64,000 bases of DNA from Aldrovandia affinis (lineage: Eukaryota > Chordata > Actinopteri > Notacanthiformes > Halosauridae). Below are positions 1 through 11,999 of this stretch, one piece after another. Below the pieces are notes generated by a model. That model was not told the DNA's origin. It worked only from the letters and a program-made list of their open reading frames with translations, and searched no databases. A program made the translations under genes and the position numbers. The stretch lies in contig JAINUG010000039.1 of the NCBI GenBank assembly GCA_029706075.1, forward strand, positions 3,848,001-3,912,000, read 5' to 3'. Within the stretch, counting starts at the first letter, position 1. Every line of letters starts with the position of its first letter.

Positions 1-2110
1 AAGCGTACAGGGAATTATATAAATATATCCAATAGATGCAATAGACCGAAGAAATATTGAATGATATAATGAAAGATATTCTTATCCCGACACCACCTAA
101 TCTTTTCTGCTGTCTGCCATTTCATTCTCAATAGTCCTTGTCTATAACTTCGGTTGCCATGATAACGGAAGGAAGAGTTTCCCGTGTGTTCAGTATTTGG
201 GTGAAAATCCTGTTTCCTCATTAGGCTTCCATTGACTGGTGCTGTCTCATACATCTTGGAGCTGAGCATTCTTTAACTTCCTGCCAAACTATACATGAAA
301 GCTTGACAGGATATTTTTCTAAAGAGGATTTTACATTTAGTATTAAGTATTAGCAGGGGTGATTAGTTGAGGTTATAGTTACATTCAAGGTAAAGTATAA
401 AACATTGAAATGGAAATGACCGTAAGATATTTTACTTATTGAAACCCTTAATATAATATTTTAATGAATGTTTAGACATGCTCAAGTGTTGGTGCACATA
501 CCATGCATTGTACATATAGAACAGTATTACCAGGGAGTTATTCATGCAAATAGATAAAATAACGCAGCACTTTTTTCTCTCTATCCGCAATCAAAGAACA
601 GACAATTTCGGCAGTTGCATTTGCAGCGCTATTGCACATTTTGAGTGAGGCAATTACACTTATGATTCTGTACTTCGTGCAACGCGCACAGACACTGTAC
701 ATAAAGTGTGAGGTAATAAAATACAGCACATATCAAAATATTTACTATTCTGTGATTCACAACAAGAGGGAAGCTGCTTGCTAACCCATTAGGCCTGACA
801 GACGCAGAGCGCACAGTTTGGTATCTCAGCTGTAATGAGTTTCGTAGGAAACCCGAACGGGTTTAATGTGAGGCCAAAAGCTTTAAGAGTCCTTAAGAAC
901 AGTCTGCCTGCTGGCAGCCAAGCATGCTGACGAGCGTGGCCGCAAATACCAGCAGACTGCAATCTTTTGTACAAACGTCTTTTTTTTTTAAAGTTAACTT
1001 TAAATTACTGGAACAACCACAACGACAATAGAGAAATTCACCAATGGAATAAACGGTACCCAGAAGATCATTGTGTTGTTCCAGATTCTCGAATGAGAAC
1101 AAGCAGACGTCTGGATTGAAGTTAAGGGGATAACTCATTTTGTTTCAACATACTTGACTTAATTCTATTTGTCTTCATAGCATTACTATCTACCGATCTG
1201 TCTCACTCCAATAAAATACACAATTTCTGATTTGTTTCGACAGATTCAAACAGTGAAAATGAACAACACACAGATTTAGAGTCATTTAAAAGGCAAAGAA
1301 TAATAACATGTAAACATGTCTGCTGTAAAAATAATGAATCTAAAATATCAAGATATGTACAGTGTCATAAATAATTACATGGAGTATCACTGTATCACTG
1401 TATGTATGAATTCCCTATCTATTGCCGTTAAAAAGAAGGTGACAAGCTAATGTGTTGAGTGGCAAGCCAATGACATCGCAACTCACTGTAAAACAAGATG
1501 ACAACAGATTGTTCCGACTGACTGTACGGATACAACCTGGAATATGTCACGGGATAGGACTAAATATATCATATACCACATCTCAAAATATGAACAATAA
1601 TTTTCTCCCAAGATAACTTCAGGTTTAAACCACTAGACCACAGAACTGCATTTAAACCTGTAACAGCTGCTCCTTATCTCACAGATGAAAAGTATCTGCT
1701 CCAGTTCTCATTTAGTTCTGTGCTCTAATGTTTTAAACCTGAGTTTTAATTATTTATTTATATGTATTTATTTATTTTCTAATTCAGTGCAGAAGCAGAA
1801 GGCCAAATTATTTTAATGACTAAGAAAATGTGGGTAGCATTGCTTTGGAACAGGAAGAAAGTTTAGTTGTAACTTGGCATCATTTCGATGTCAATAATTT
1901 GGCATGCAGGCCATGATTTTAGGAATTGTGTTATACAGATGCATAGACAGTATGTGCTTTGTATATGTGAGTAATTTGTTGTTGTTGTTTTACGTTGAAA
2001 TCATTTTTGTTGAGATAAACAATACCTTTCCCTTACATACACAGTATATCAGCTAAGTTCTTATGTGTTTGCTATTTACATGTTATTATGTTGATGTTGT
2101 TACTATTAGT
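1..2110. other. Unique AT-rich DNA, no gene seen
   Basis: No recognisable coding exon, repeat family or RNA gene. Short open frames on both strands look random. An ATTT-rich patch lies near 1749-1778. The stretch is best read as intergenic or intronic DNA. Confidence 0.6.
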
Positions 2111-2113
2111 AGT

Positions 2114-2147
2114 ATTATTATTACTATTATTATTATTATTATTATTC
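2114..2147. repeat. (TTA)n microsatellite
   Basis: Trinucleotide repeat of TAT/TTA with one or two interruptions. It produces the leucine-rich frame seen here, which is not a gene. Confidence 0.9.
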
Positions 2148-2159
2148 ATATGCATTTTT

Positions 2160-3540
2160 TTACATTTCAGCAGTTTCCTAACCTCCCAGTGTGAGTGCTT
2201 TCATAATATGCTCGGCAGCTGTGTTTACTTTCATGCTCCAAATGCACTCATGGTTTTGCGTAGAGTATTGTTGTCCTCGTTCCCGGCTACTATCAGGCAG
2301 GAAATACCCTGGCAGAGACTGCTAATTGAGAAGAGTTATAGCCCATAACTTCAATATACATCAGCACAGCCCTGGCAGTGTTAAATACAGTCAGGGTGGA
2401 ATGCTGCTGGCTTGAAATTGATCCCACATGTTTGAATAATTTCTCCTACGGGCCGTCCTGCAAGTGTAAACAAAGTCAGCGCTGATCCCGGGAAAAGCTA
2501 CAGCACACAAAGGATACACAAACTGGCCAGTGCCCCTGGACCTCGTCAAGAACGGGACTGCCCTACTTTCCGTAAAGTTTTTGGATGACGGGGCAGTCAC
2601 GCTCTGTTCTGGATGTCAAATAAAGGTACACCTCAACTACACAAGCCCTCTAAATACACCTAAACGGACTGACTGCAGTTGCTTGGTTTTCGTACCTTGG
2701 CTGTAACGTTAAGCACAGTAGAGCAGTATTTATGCTATTTATGCTAAGTGTGTTTGTTTTCATTTTATCCAGAATTTTCTCATGATAAACAGAGATGCTA
2801 AATTATATCTATTAAATGGCTCAATGATCCATATCTAATGAGATTGGCGCTCTTACATACAGTGTCAGGGCTCAGTTACATCTAATTGACCGGACCGAGA
2901 TGCCAGAATCATCAATACCTGACTGGTCAGTGTAAGGCAGTTGGGAATGAGTGGGAGATGATGGGATTCTTAAGATTTTGATAAAATCTCGACCATTAAG
3001 AATCATGAACACTCATCAGGAATACCTAAGCCAATCAGAGATGATTTAGGAATGGGGCACTCATGGGGTTACTGTGATGTGTATATTGGGAATGGAGGAG
3101 GTATCATCCCAGTTTCCACACTGAGAAGTAAATAGAAGCAGAACACAAGGGCACTACGGTTTATAACTGTATTTGATTTGTGAACAAATGACGCACATTT
3201 GGAGTCGAGTTGTTGGACCTGATTGAAGGGGGAATAAATGTCCAGTGCTGGGCAAGACACTGAATGATATCTTCAAATTAGTAATTACATTCATCTGTGT
3301 CTTCTACTCAAACACTAAAGCAATGCAACCATGCCTACCTGTAATTTAAAAAATAAGTCGTACACTTCCTGAGAGTTCATTTGTTCTCCTTGTGCCTGTT
3401 GCAGTGGAAGGAACCATCGAGACCATGCAGGAAGTTGTAATATGATGCCATATCCTGAATGAAAGTAAAATGCTAATCCTGGAAAATTGCCAGTGGCCAG
3501 GTTGATGCAGGAGAGCCTTTAGTTTCTACAGCAACAGTCT
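2160..3540. other. Unique DNA, no gene seen
   Basis: Mixed-composition unique sequence. A pyrimidine-rich AG near 2169 resembles a splice acceptor, but no matching donor or open frame follows, so no exon is called. Confidence 0.55.
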
Positions 3541-3544
3541 TCGC

Positions 3545-3586
3545 TACAGTACTATTATCATTCTTGAAGTTGATAACAGTACTGTA
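3545..3586. repeat. 16-bp inverted repeat (hairpin)
   Basis: TACAGTACTATTATCA at 3545-3560 pairs with TGATAACAGTACTGTA at 3571-3586 with one mismatch, around a 10-base loop. A partial third copy of the GTACTGTAGTAC motif follows directly. It could be a transposon relic or a structured transcript element; no miRNA family is recognised. Confidence 0.7.
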
Positions 3587-3655
3587 GTACAGTAGTACTT
3601 TCACAGCTGAAATGTATACTGGAACAATGCTGATATATGTCAACTTATGATGTAA

Positions 3656-3812
3656 ATTATGGTTCTGTGTGGCTCAGTAGGTAGAGCATGGCGCTGGCAG
3701 CGCTTAGGTTGTGGGTTCGATTCCCAATGGGGCCATATATACTGAAAAATGTATGCATTCACTACTGTAAGTCGCTTTGGATAAAAGTGTCTGCTAAATG
3801 TATATGTCATTT
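3656..3812 (+). mobile_element. Short tRNA-derived SINE
   Basis: The head carries a Pol III A box (TGGCTCAGTAGG near 3669) and B box (GGTTCGATTCC at 3714-3724), typical of a tRNA-derived promoter. After a short linker comes the fish LINE-type tail GTAAGTCGCTTTGGATAAAA and CTGCTAAATG. The total is about 155 bp. This head-plus-tail form is common in teleost genomes. There is no protein product; retroposition would depend on a partner LINE recognising the tail. Confidence 0.85.
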
Positions 3813-3814
3813 TG

Positions 3815-4782
3815 AAAAAGAAAATAATAAAATTTGCATTGGAATATTGAAATCTCTGCCCTGGCTGTTTTTTTTGTTGGTGCACAGGTGTAGATAGGTA
3901 ATCAGCCCTTCAGCAGTGCATAACCCGGTCCTCGCTGTTTTTCGTCTGTGCCAGTGTTTGCTCTTCCCGCTCACCGTGTGCACAGTATGTCCTAAACAGC
4001 ACTTTAGTAAACATGCTGGGGCCGGATGAGCAGGCCAGGGGTGGAGGACACCAGGGGACAAGCACTGGGGCGTTTTTGTTAACTGAACAAATGTCAAAAT
4101 GTTGAGAGGCCAGAGAAAACATTCCACTTTTGCGTGGCCTTTACAACCACATCTTTATCTCGTGTTTGAGAGGGAGTAGCAAGAAACAAACCAAGTGAAT
4201 ATATTTTTGATAGATTTCTTTTTCATTTTTAGCGATATTTTTGAATATGGTATATGTATTCAAAAAATACATTCCAAATCTTTTTGAAATAGTAACTAGA
4301 GTTTCGTAACGAAGTCAACACACGTTAATTCAGCTTGTGGAGAATTATATGTTTTATGCTAAATGAAATTTTAGGACACAGAACATTTAATCAAGTCTCT
4401 ATTTGTTGTAGAATGCTGGTCGTTCAATAAAAAAAGCACAACAAGGAGAAAACAGCATTTGCGACTCCCTTTTTTCATTTTAAGGACACATAACATTTGA
4501 ATCTATACATTCAGTTTTGAATTTCTGGTGCTCTCGACAGCAAAGTGTAAGTGCTGACACGCCCCCAGGTGATCACATGTGCTTTGTGTTTGTTTTCAGC
4601 CAGTGAAATTACACTGGAGGCACAAGCCCTTTCTGTGTTCCAAGGTCACGGCGTGTACAAGCGCGTACAGGTGACTATAGTCCAAAGCTGTCCCACAATG
4701 TCCATCCAGGCATGGAGCCACTTGGCCTCTGGCCATGCCCTGCTTTGGTTTGAGAGAGCCCACCATGGAGCAACTTACTTAC
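3815..4782. other. Unique DNA with one weak exon-like segment
   Basis: Mostly unique sequence. At 4600-4669 a TTTGTTTTCAG acceptor is followed by a 70-base open segment ending CAG/GTGACT. It could encode about 23 residues in the + frame. No homology is recognised and the donor is mediocre, so it is noted only as a weak candidate. Confidence 0.4.
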
Positions 4783-5295
4783 AGGTAATGAACAAAAAAA
4801 TTTGAAAACCAATGTTAAGTCCCTTAATAGGGTGTTGGGCCACCATGTGTGGCCAGTACGGTCTGGATGTGGCATAGAGTCTACCAGCGTCTGGTATTCT
4901 GCAGGAAGAATACGACACCACTCTTCCGTGAGAAAGTTCTTCAACTCTCAATTGATGGAAGAGGAAAAGCCTGCCTCAGGTGTTGTTTCAGAATATTCCA
5001 TAAATGATTGGATTCAGATCTGGTGACTGAGAAAGCCACGGCGTATGGCTGACCTCAAAGCCCCGTGTCATGCCCCTAAAACCTTTGGGTGACTACTCGT
5101 GCTCTGTGGATGGGGAATTGTAATCTTGAAAGACACCCCTCTCTACAGAAATGGGGTGAATATGAGCACTCATTACCCTTGAGTAATGATTGTCATAGAC
5201 CTTGCCTTATAAGGGTACGAGTCAGGAAAATGTGCCCGCGCCATTACAGAACCACGAGAACCCTTGACTGTTGGAACACCATTGTGTTTCCATTT
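4783..5295 (-). pseudogene. Degraded Tc1-like transposon (transposase 3' part)
   Basis: Read on the minus strand, this is the C-terminal half of a Tc1/mariner transposase. The segment near 5005-5025 still reads DLNPI, matching the family's PDLNPIE motif before the last catalytic residue. The outer end at about 4783 (ACAGGTAATG) is a decayed form of the CAGGTAACTGCC terminal repeat carried by two other copies near 53.2 and 59.8 kb. The phrase TTAATAGGGTGTTGGGCCAC just inside the end is shared with those copies in inverse orientation. Stops and indels break the frame, and the 5' terminal repeat is lost or replaced by the neighbouring SINE. It is a dead fragment of a cut-and-paste element. Confidence 0.8.
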
Positions 5296-5315
5296 TTTTG
5301 TTCACTACTTGTATG

Positions 5316-5525
5316 CACTTGGCAGATGTTCTTATCCATAGAAGCACACATCGCTTCCTTTTGTTTTTGTTTTACTACACGGTACATTTATACAGCTGGG
5401 TATTTAGACAAGCAATTAAGGTGCCTTGAATTCCCCGTGGCACAGCAGCGCTGTTCCCCTTGGAATTTGAACCTGCATCCCTCTAGCCACACACGTAGCT
5501 CCCAAACCAACATTCTCCAACCGCT
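5316..5525 (-). mobile_element. Diverged V-SINE
   Basis: On the minus strand the tRNA-like B box reads GGTTCAAATTCC (5462-5473). The central V-SINE block is present as the complement of ATTTATACAGCTGGGTAT (about 5386-5403). The tail GCAGATGTTCTTATCCAT (about 5324) is the complement of the usual GGATAAGAGCGTCTGC end. It is more diverged than the copy at 12.1 kb and abuts the Tc1-like remnant. Confidence 0.75.
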
Positions 5526-5539
5526 GACGTCATCTGCGT

Positions 5540-7885
5540 GATACGTCAATTCAAGCACGGCCTTTCAGCATTCTGGCTGATGCAGCCAAACGTGCGGAAG
5601 TCCAAAGACGTTCCAATCGAGTTATGATCGATCCATAGCTCAGCGAGAAGGATATATATATTTAATTATGTTGTACTTGTCCTCAAAATGATTACCATGA
5701 GAAATTCCACCTTGCCTAATAGACAGAATAACAAAATATTGGCAATAGATTGGCCTTTGTCACAATGCTTTGCGCTGATTAACAATCTGACGTTTAACTG
5801 AATCAGGCTTCACAATAACCCTAACCGTGCCGCTAACCTGCGCCAAACCTCAGCGAGGCTTATTGACAGACGGCTATGCTTTCCTCTGGTCCTCAGAGGT
5901 ACTCGAGACCTCTGTTTGAGCTCAACCCAGCGGTCGAAATCAAAGCACAGAGCTACTGATTGCTATCTGTGACTCAGGAGCTGCATCTCTCGACAGATAT
6001 CTGCTGGAAACCAGGGAGGAAATCAGCAGCACTCGGCAATCAATGCTAAAAGCAAAAGGCACATTTCTGTCAAACAGATATGCCACTTTGCACTGCTTTT
6101 AACAGCTCATCAGAGCTCTCGCTATCGACTAAATTGAAGTGCGACCGTTCCGTAACTGTTTCACGCCACTCGTCTGTGTGCCCAGGTCTCCATGCTCTTT
6201 ATGTTTTGGATGAAAATCCAAAGAAAGTCAATGCCAAATATTGACATACTGAACGTGGAATAGTGGTGTGATAATTCAGGCCGTATAGCATGCATAAGCA
6301 CATATGAGACGTACTGATCATTTCGATGCACTCTCGTTATGACTCACCCTGATTGTTATGCATTGAGTGATTTCATAACACATTATCATAAATTCACGAT
6401 GCATTATAAAAGTAATGATCATGCATAATGAACAATAACATGTGCAGCGTTTATCACAATTATCCATGTCTCCTTCTAGTCACACACATGGCATCTGATA
6501 TGAAGAACTATGTTATAAGAATGCACAATTGTATCCCAATGTCATTCCCAGCAGCCTCATAAGAACCTCCTTTCTCCCTTTAAAACCTACTTTAAGTAAT
6601 TTGGAAGATGAATCAGTACTATTCTCCTTAAGGCCCCCAGACCAAAAGTCAAAAATATTTCTTTCTGTGGTCCCTCATCCCCAGGAACACCAGAGAAGGC
6701 TTGACAAATCCCTGGCTGTCTCCACACTCCAGACTTCCAGCGTTGGCACAAGGGGTATGATCACCATTTCACATCAAACTACAGCTTTCTGGGCCCCACT
6801 CTCACTTGCCTCCTTCACCACGCCCCTCCCTCCCTCCCACCCGCCCCCCTGCGTACTGGTATCTCTTCCCTCCAGCCCTACCCTGGTCCCTCTCCAGTGA
6901 AAACACCACCAGGCATGAGCTGGCCCTAAGGAGGTCCGCACAGAGGCCGCACTGTTACACGTGACGGCTACCCATCACCGCCGATGACTGCCGCTCCGCT
7001 GGAAGCGAGGGCACAAGAGATGACATCTCTGACACCACCCCTGCAACACCCGCCTCCTCCACCCCCCGGTGTCCTTCCAACGCCTGCCGAGCCTCCGAGC
7101 GTTTAACCCGTTGCTGACGGCCGTCCGCCGCGCCACTCAAACGCAGCCTCCGCCACAACGTCGTACGCCACGAGCCCGGCGGAGAAAAAAGCACACGCTG
7201 TTCTCGCGCACACGGCACCTACGGTAATTATCGGGGGTTCTTTAAGGGCACGGGGATCCACGGTCTGTCATTACAGCCTCCTACACAGGCTCGTGGCGCG
7301 CCTTGACAAAAGCATGCCAAACTCTTCGCCAGAGAAAGAGGGAAACGACAGGGATTATGACATAGCCCAAACTAATTCAGTCCACAGCGCTGTAGTTTGC
7401 GAGATGCACATCAAGCACAGGTGCTCCGTATTCCGTATTCCATACTTCCAGCACTATGCAATACTATTAACACAGCGTAGCTATGGTTAATGTGAAAGCT
7501 CTTTTAAGTGCAACTGTTATGACACTGACAATGATGACTGCACACTAACTGCCCAAGATATGACAAGTTCAAGCTGCGCATTGTCTCACACAGCATACAT
7601 GCAGTACGTAGAAAAGGGTGCTGAATTTTTGCTGACTTCTTGCTTGGATATTTTTCCGCCGCGAAACAACGAACAGGCAATGTACAGCAGAGTACGAAAC
7701 ATGGTTTGTCATCTGGTTTGACACTGCAGTGACAGCTGACCGGGTTGCACAAAACAAAACAGCAGACAAGAATCCAACAGAAAGGGGGAAAAAATAAATA
7801 AACAGAGGAACAGAGGAGAGAAAGCAGGAGAAAGAATGCACAGACCTTATTAGAGGCTGCTGAGCAGTGGAAACTGTTTGCCTTA
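5540..7885. other. Unique DNA with a CpG-rich patch
   Basis: No recognised gene. A + strand open frame at 6529-6900 (123 codons) is Pro/Ser-rich and has no recognisable domain. A CpG-rich segment at about 6950-7230 supports long open frames by composition alone; it could mark regulatory DNA, but no transcript signal is visible. Confidence 0.5.
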
Positions 7886-7890
7886 CAGAG

Positions 7891-7992
7891 ACCTCCCTCT
7901 CTCGCACTCTCCGTCGCTCTCTCTCTCGCGCGCTCTCGCTCTGTCTCTCACACTATCCCTCTCTCGCTCTCTTGTGCTCTCCGTTTCTCTCT

Positions 7993-8037
<45 letters not shown>

Positions 8038-8097
8038 GTGTGCTCTACGTTTCTCTCTCTCTCACTTTCTCTCTCTCTCTCACTCTCTCTCCCTCTC

Positions 8098-8144
<47 letters not shown>
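7891..8144. repeat. (CT)n polypyrimidine tract
   Basis: About 250 bp of nearly continuous CT dinucleotides with CG, TG and CA interruptions. The Leu/Ser-rich open frames here are artefacts of the repeat. Long homopyrimidine tracts can adopt triplex (H-DNA) structures. Confidence 0.95.
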
Positions 8145-8148
<4 letters not shown>

Positions 8149-8418
8149 CCCCTCCTTTCAGCCTCTCAGCTGCTCGGCGCAGTTCTCAGGAAATGAATGG
8201 GAGGCTCACAGAGGACTGTTGTACTTGCAAGCGACTCACCCGGGTCACATGATCCGCTCCGATGTAGGGTGGGCCGGTGGGTGGAGGCTTCATAGGCAGG
8301 AGAGGACAATATACTCTAAGCTTCAACAGCGTGCATCAAATTACACGGGGCCTCTAGCGGGAGGTTTCCGACAAGACTGGTTAGCCCTTGCGCGCTGATA
8401 GAGTCCCTCCCCCATGAA
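8145..8418. other. Unique spacer between CT and GA tracts
   Basis: About 270 bp of unique, fairly GC-rich sequence with an E-box-like GTCACATGAT near 8245. It sits between opposite-sense polypyrimidine and polypurine tracts, so it would be the loop if the flanks paired. Confidence 0.5.
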
Positions 8419-8808
8419 TGAGAGAGGGAGAGAGAGAGAGAGGGGGGAGAGGGAGATAGAGAAAAAGGGGGGGGAAAGGTGGGGAGAGAGATAGAGAGAG
8501 GGGAGACAGAGATAGGAAAGGTAAGAGGGGGGGGTGGTGAGAGAAAAAGAAAGAGAGAGAGGGGGGAAGAGAGAGGGAAAGAGAGAGAGGGGGAAGAGAA
8601 AGTGAGAGAAGGAGGAAGAGTGAAAGGATGAGAGAGATAGGGAAAGTAAGAGAATGAGAGAGAGAGGTTTATAAAGAGAATGAGAGAGAGAGGTTTATAA
8701 AGAGAGGGGGACAGAGAGGGAGAGAGAAAGAGATGGGGAAAGAAAGAGACAGGGGGGAGATAAAGTGAGAAAAAAGAGAGAAAGAGGGAAAGAGAGGGTG
8801 AGAGAGGA
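8419..8808. repeat. GA-rich polypurine low-complexity tract
   Basis: Almost pure purine sequence of GA, GGGA and GAAA units over about 390 bp. It includes an exact local duplication of a GAATGAGAGAGAGAGG-plus-TTTATAAA unit near 8652-8703. The long minus-strand Ser/Leu/Pro frame here is a repeat artefact. Confidence 0.95.
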
Positions 8809-8810
8809 GC

Positions 8811-9114
8811 ATGGTGCACATAGACTCAGAATTCTGCGCCTTGCATGTCTATGGCCCATTATGCATGTGGAAGAAACACAGTCCCAAGCTAGCAGTACGG
8901 TTGGATACTGAAGCTCTGGAGGACCCATTGAAAGAAGATTTTAGGAATAGAAGGAATAGGAATAGACACCCACACTTCACAGTAGCTTTCACACTGTCCG
9001 ATATCCCTCTCTTCACCTAAGAAAGTCAGTCTCAAACGCACTGCGATTCTCAAACATGCGAATGAAGATTATGTTCAGTGGCTGTGATGGAATCCGGGAC
9101 TCCTAATACTCCTA
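8811..9114. other. Short unique stretch, no gene seen
   Basis: Unique sequence between the GA tract and the first minisatellite, with no recognised features. Confidence 0.5.
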
Positions 9115-9316
9115 ATTAACGTAAAGGATAGTGGGTCTAGTGGGTCATGCTTAACGTAAAGGATAGTGGGTCGAGCGGGTCATGATTAACGGGTCATGAT
9201 TAACGTGCAGGATAACGGGTCATGATTAAAGTAAAGGATAGTGGGTCATGATTCACGTAAAGGATAGCGGGTCGCGATTAAAGTAAATGATAGCGGGTCA
9301 TGATTAATGTAAAGGG
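9115..9316. repeat. Minisatellite, about 26-35 bp units
   Basis: Roughly seven imperfect copies of a unit around TAACGTAAAGGATAGTGGG followed by TCATGAT. The first two units are longer because GGGTC is repeated within them. Units differ by point changes and short indels. Confidence 0.85.
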
Positions 9317-9429
9317 AGCCAAGAAAATGAGCATCCCTCTTAGACCTTGCAGGACCAAGAGGGAGAAGTTAGTGTCGGGGGACGCAGGGACTGAGGATCA
9401 GAGGTTTCATTCGAACAGCATGCAGCTGT

Positions 9430-9628
9430 GATAACGTAATACGCTGAACACCTTGCAGTGATATACGCCGAACGCATAAATACAACGAAATATGCAGAAC
9501 AGCTTACAATGAATTACAATGAAATACATCGAGCGCCTTATAATGAAATAAACTGAACGCCTTACAATGAATTATGTAGAACGAAATGTTACAACGAAAT
9601 GCGTAGAACACCTAACGATGAACAATGA
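9430..9628. repeat. Degenerate 24-bp-class tandem repeat
   Basis: Successive blocks resemble ACAATGAAATACGTCGAACG followed by CCTTA, in about eight diverged copies. It is unrelated in sequence to the minisatellite 115 bp upstream and looks older, since copies differ at many positions. Confidence 0.7.
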
Positions 9629-9629
9629 T

Positions 9630-10134
9630 TCAACTGCATCTCATCCACATGCCCCTTTTAGCATCCATTGGCTTGAATGAAGAGATGGTGGTAGTAACTG
9701 TATGTAAATCAGAGCGGTGTGAAGTCTAGTACAGGAGGCCTGAGGCCAATGTATTTACAACCCAAACGCAAAAGCACTTCAGGAAAGGTGTTGGGACATG
9801 AAATACATAAACAACTCATAAAATACGCTTTATGAAATAATTAATTTCAACTATTAATAATAAATATGCCCATAAGCATTACACCCTTGAGCATGATGCA
9901 ATACTCGTATAGTTCATGAAATAATGTGGGAATCTAAAAATCAAAAACTCTGAGAAACTTTTCAAGTGAATTATCCCTTGATGATACTTCATAACAATTA
10001 CAGATTTGCAGCCATGTAGCCAGGCTAGAGATGATTTAAGGTGGAAAAAATGGTCATTGTTTCCTAACAATGGTCCTGGAGCCACAGTTAATGCATGCTG
10101 GTTTTGATTGAGCTGAATTGAAAAGTTGAGCTGT
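9630..10134. other. Unique AT-rich DNA, no gene seen
   Basis: No coding or repeat signal is recognised between the tandem repeats and the SINE-like element. Confidence 0.5.
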
Positions 10135-10510
10135 GGGGCCTCCGATAGCGCAGCGGGCTACCCATATTGGCTGGTCCTTTAGGAGTGTGAGCTGCCTATC
10201 ATGGTCGCGGTTCGAAACCTGACTGTACCAGACTGCCCATGGTGTGGAGTCCCTATCATGGGCGTCGATTGGCTGTCCGCCCCAGGGGGAAGGGGGCAGG
10301 GTGAGCCGGCATGAGCTCGCTGAGAAGCGCGTAAGGGTGTGTCCAGAGCATGGGTGGGCGAATTCCTCCTCGAAGGAAGTGGAACTCGCTGCTCTTGGAA
10401 AATTAGCTTGCCTCGTAGAGACGAGCGGCAAGTTCATGTGGGGAGGGCAAATGGAAATAAAGAGAGATTATAATTGGCCACTAAAATTGGGGAAAAAAGG
10501 AAAAAAAAGT
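10135..10510 (+). mobile_element. SINE-like interspersed repeat
   Basis: It starts GGGGCCTCCGATAGCGCAGC, with an A-box-like TAGCGCAGCGGG (10146-10157) and a B-box-like GGTTCGAAACC (10209-10219). The body contains GAGCCGGCATGAGCTCGCTG and GAAGCGCGTAAGGGTG. It ends in AATTGGGG plus an A-rich tail. A second copy lies on the minus strand at 45.47-45.72 kb and shares the head, the GCGCGTAAGGGTG block and the GCTTGCCTCGTAGAGACGAG block. It has no open reading frame of its own. The head suggests Pol III ancestry, but the class is inferred. Confidence 0.75.
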
Positions 10511-10511
10511 T

Positions 10512-11966
10512 GACCTGCAATTAATTCTGTAATAACTTTTCTATTATGCTACTATATAAAAAAAAATTACAAGTAAAATGTCTTATTCAGTCATTGTTAA
10601 TATATGGCCTTTGAATAAAACAATGGAGTTGCTGACTTGGTTCAGCTTCCTTGGTTGTACAATGAACTGTTCTATGCCCCATGGATCAACAATGAATACA
10701 AAATAATACCAGTATGTCTAGATAATTAGTTTAAGGTGCTCAAATGAAAATGAAGGTATAAAATTGCATTTATAGTACATTTCATAACATAAACGCATGT
10801 GGGGTTATTTCGTTTCTTTTGTGCATTGAGAATGTTCTCATCTTTCGAGGGGTGTTTGGAGAGGAGCTGAATGTGTGTCTCGTGACCCCCCAAGAAGAGA
10901 ACTTCAGACCGGTATGGGGGAGGGGGAACTGTTTTCCTCAGCCAAAGAGATACCATTGGCACTGGCTAGAACAGTGGTGACCTCTCACTTATATATTGCT
11001 GTGTGAGCGTGTGTGTGTTTCTTTCCTTTTTTCATAATTCTAGAACTAGGTTGCTAGGAGATGGACGATGGCAGGACCCAGGTTGTTCTCAGACCTCAAG
11101 ATGCCAATAAGACGGTGAAGCGGTGAAGAGAAAGATGACACGTCAAGTTTTGTACGACACGTGGCCACAGAAATTGTTTGTCTTTCCGGATGGCGTGAAA
11201 CATATATATCCAATAAACTTAAAGTATAGTGAACTACCTAACCAATGTATTACTTTCCGCACACACTACCAAAGTTAATAAATACATGCATTTCCCTTGT
11301 TCGGGGAGATTCTACTGAAATTGAGTTCAGAGAAGTCTCCCGGTACATCGTGCTTAAACCCAAATCCACCTGCAGCACCAGTGTCTGTCGTCCCGTTTCT
11401 TCTGAGTGTGGTGCACTGCCAAAGATTTTCATCCTCCCCACAAAACGAACCAGACATTGTGTACAGACAAAACCTCACATCTTTGCAATGAAGAACTGAC
11501 CGTGGTTACTTGTCAAGTGATTTCCCCATTAAATCCCGTTCAGGTTTAATTGAACAGCTCGATCAAACTTAATTAGATTGGAGCTCTGTTAGAATGAAAA
11601 CCAGCATGCACTGTGCACACTGCTGATGGAAGGGTGAAGGTTCATGGGCCCTGTTATGGACGGAGTTACAATGAGATGTCAATAACAGACCTGTTTGAAT
11701 ACATCAAAAGTGTTTTCTCGCCACAGCAAAGCACGTCAATTGGTTTGAATTAGTGATTAGTGAGTCGCCAATAGTGTAATGTAATGAAGGCCTTGGTGAT
11801 ACGGGCCTCTCCCAGGATCTCTGGTGACAGCCAATGGAGCCCCCTCACATGACTCTGCTATCACTCTCCTATTCCACTGTGCGAGTACTGGATCCAGTCA
11901 CAGTGGGGTGTACCTGGGTTCATTACATGAGGATCTTACTGTAGTGTAGTTATCTGAGAAGGAAGA
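10512..11966. other. Unique DNA, no gene seen
   Basis: No recognised exon or repeat. Open frames near 11245-11499 overlap on both strands and look like chance. Confidence 0.5.
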
Positions 11967-11967
11967 A

Positions 11968-11968
<1 letters not shown>

Positions 11969-11999
<31 letters not shown>
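11969..11999. repeat. (TG)n microsatellite
   Basis: About 15 uninterrupted TG units. Confidence 0.95.

Noticed and set aside
8316-8819. 167-codon minus-strand open frame rich in Ser, Leu and Pro
   Set aside because: It is the translation of the GA-rich low-complexity tract and would be open in several frames.
10135-10219. Possible functional tRNA gene (A and B boxes)
   Set aside because: No cloverleaf can be formed with the spacing seen, and the sequence continues into a repeat body with a second genomic copy.
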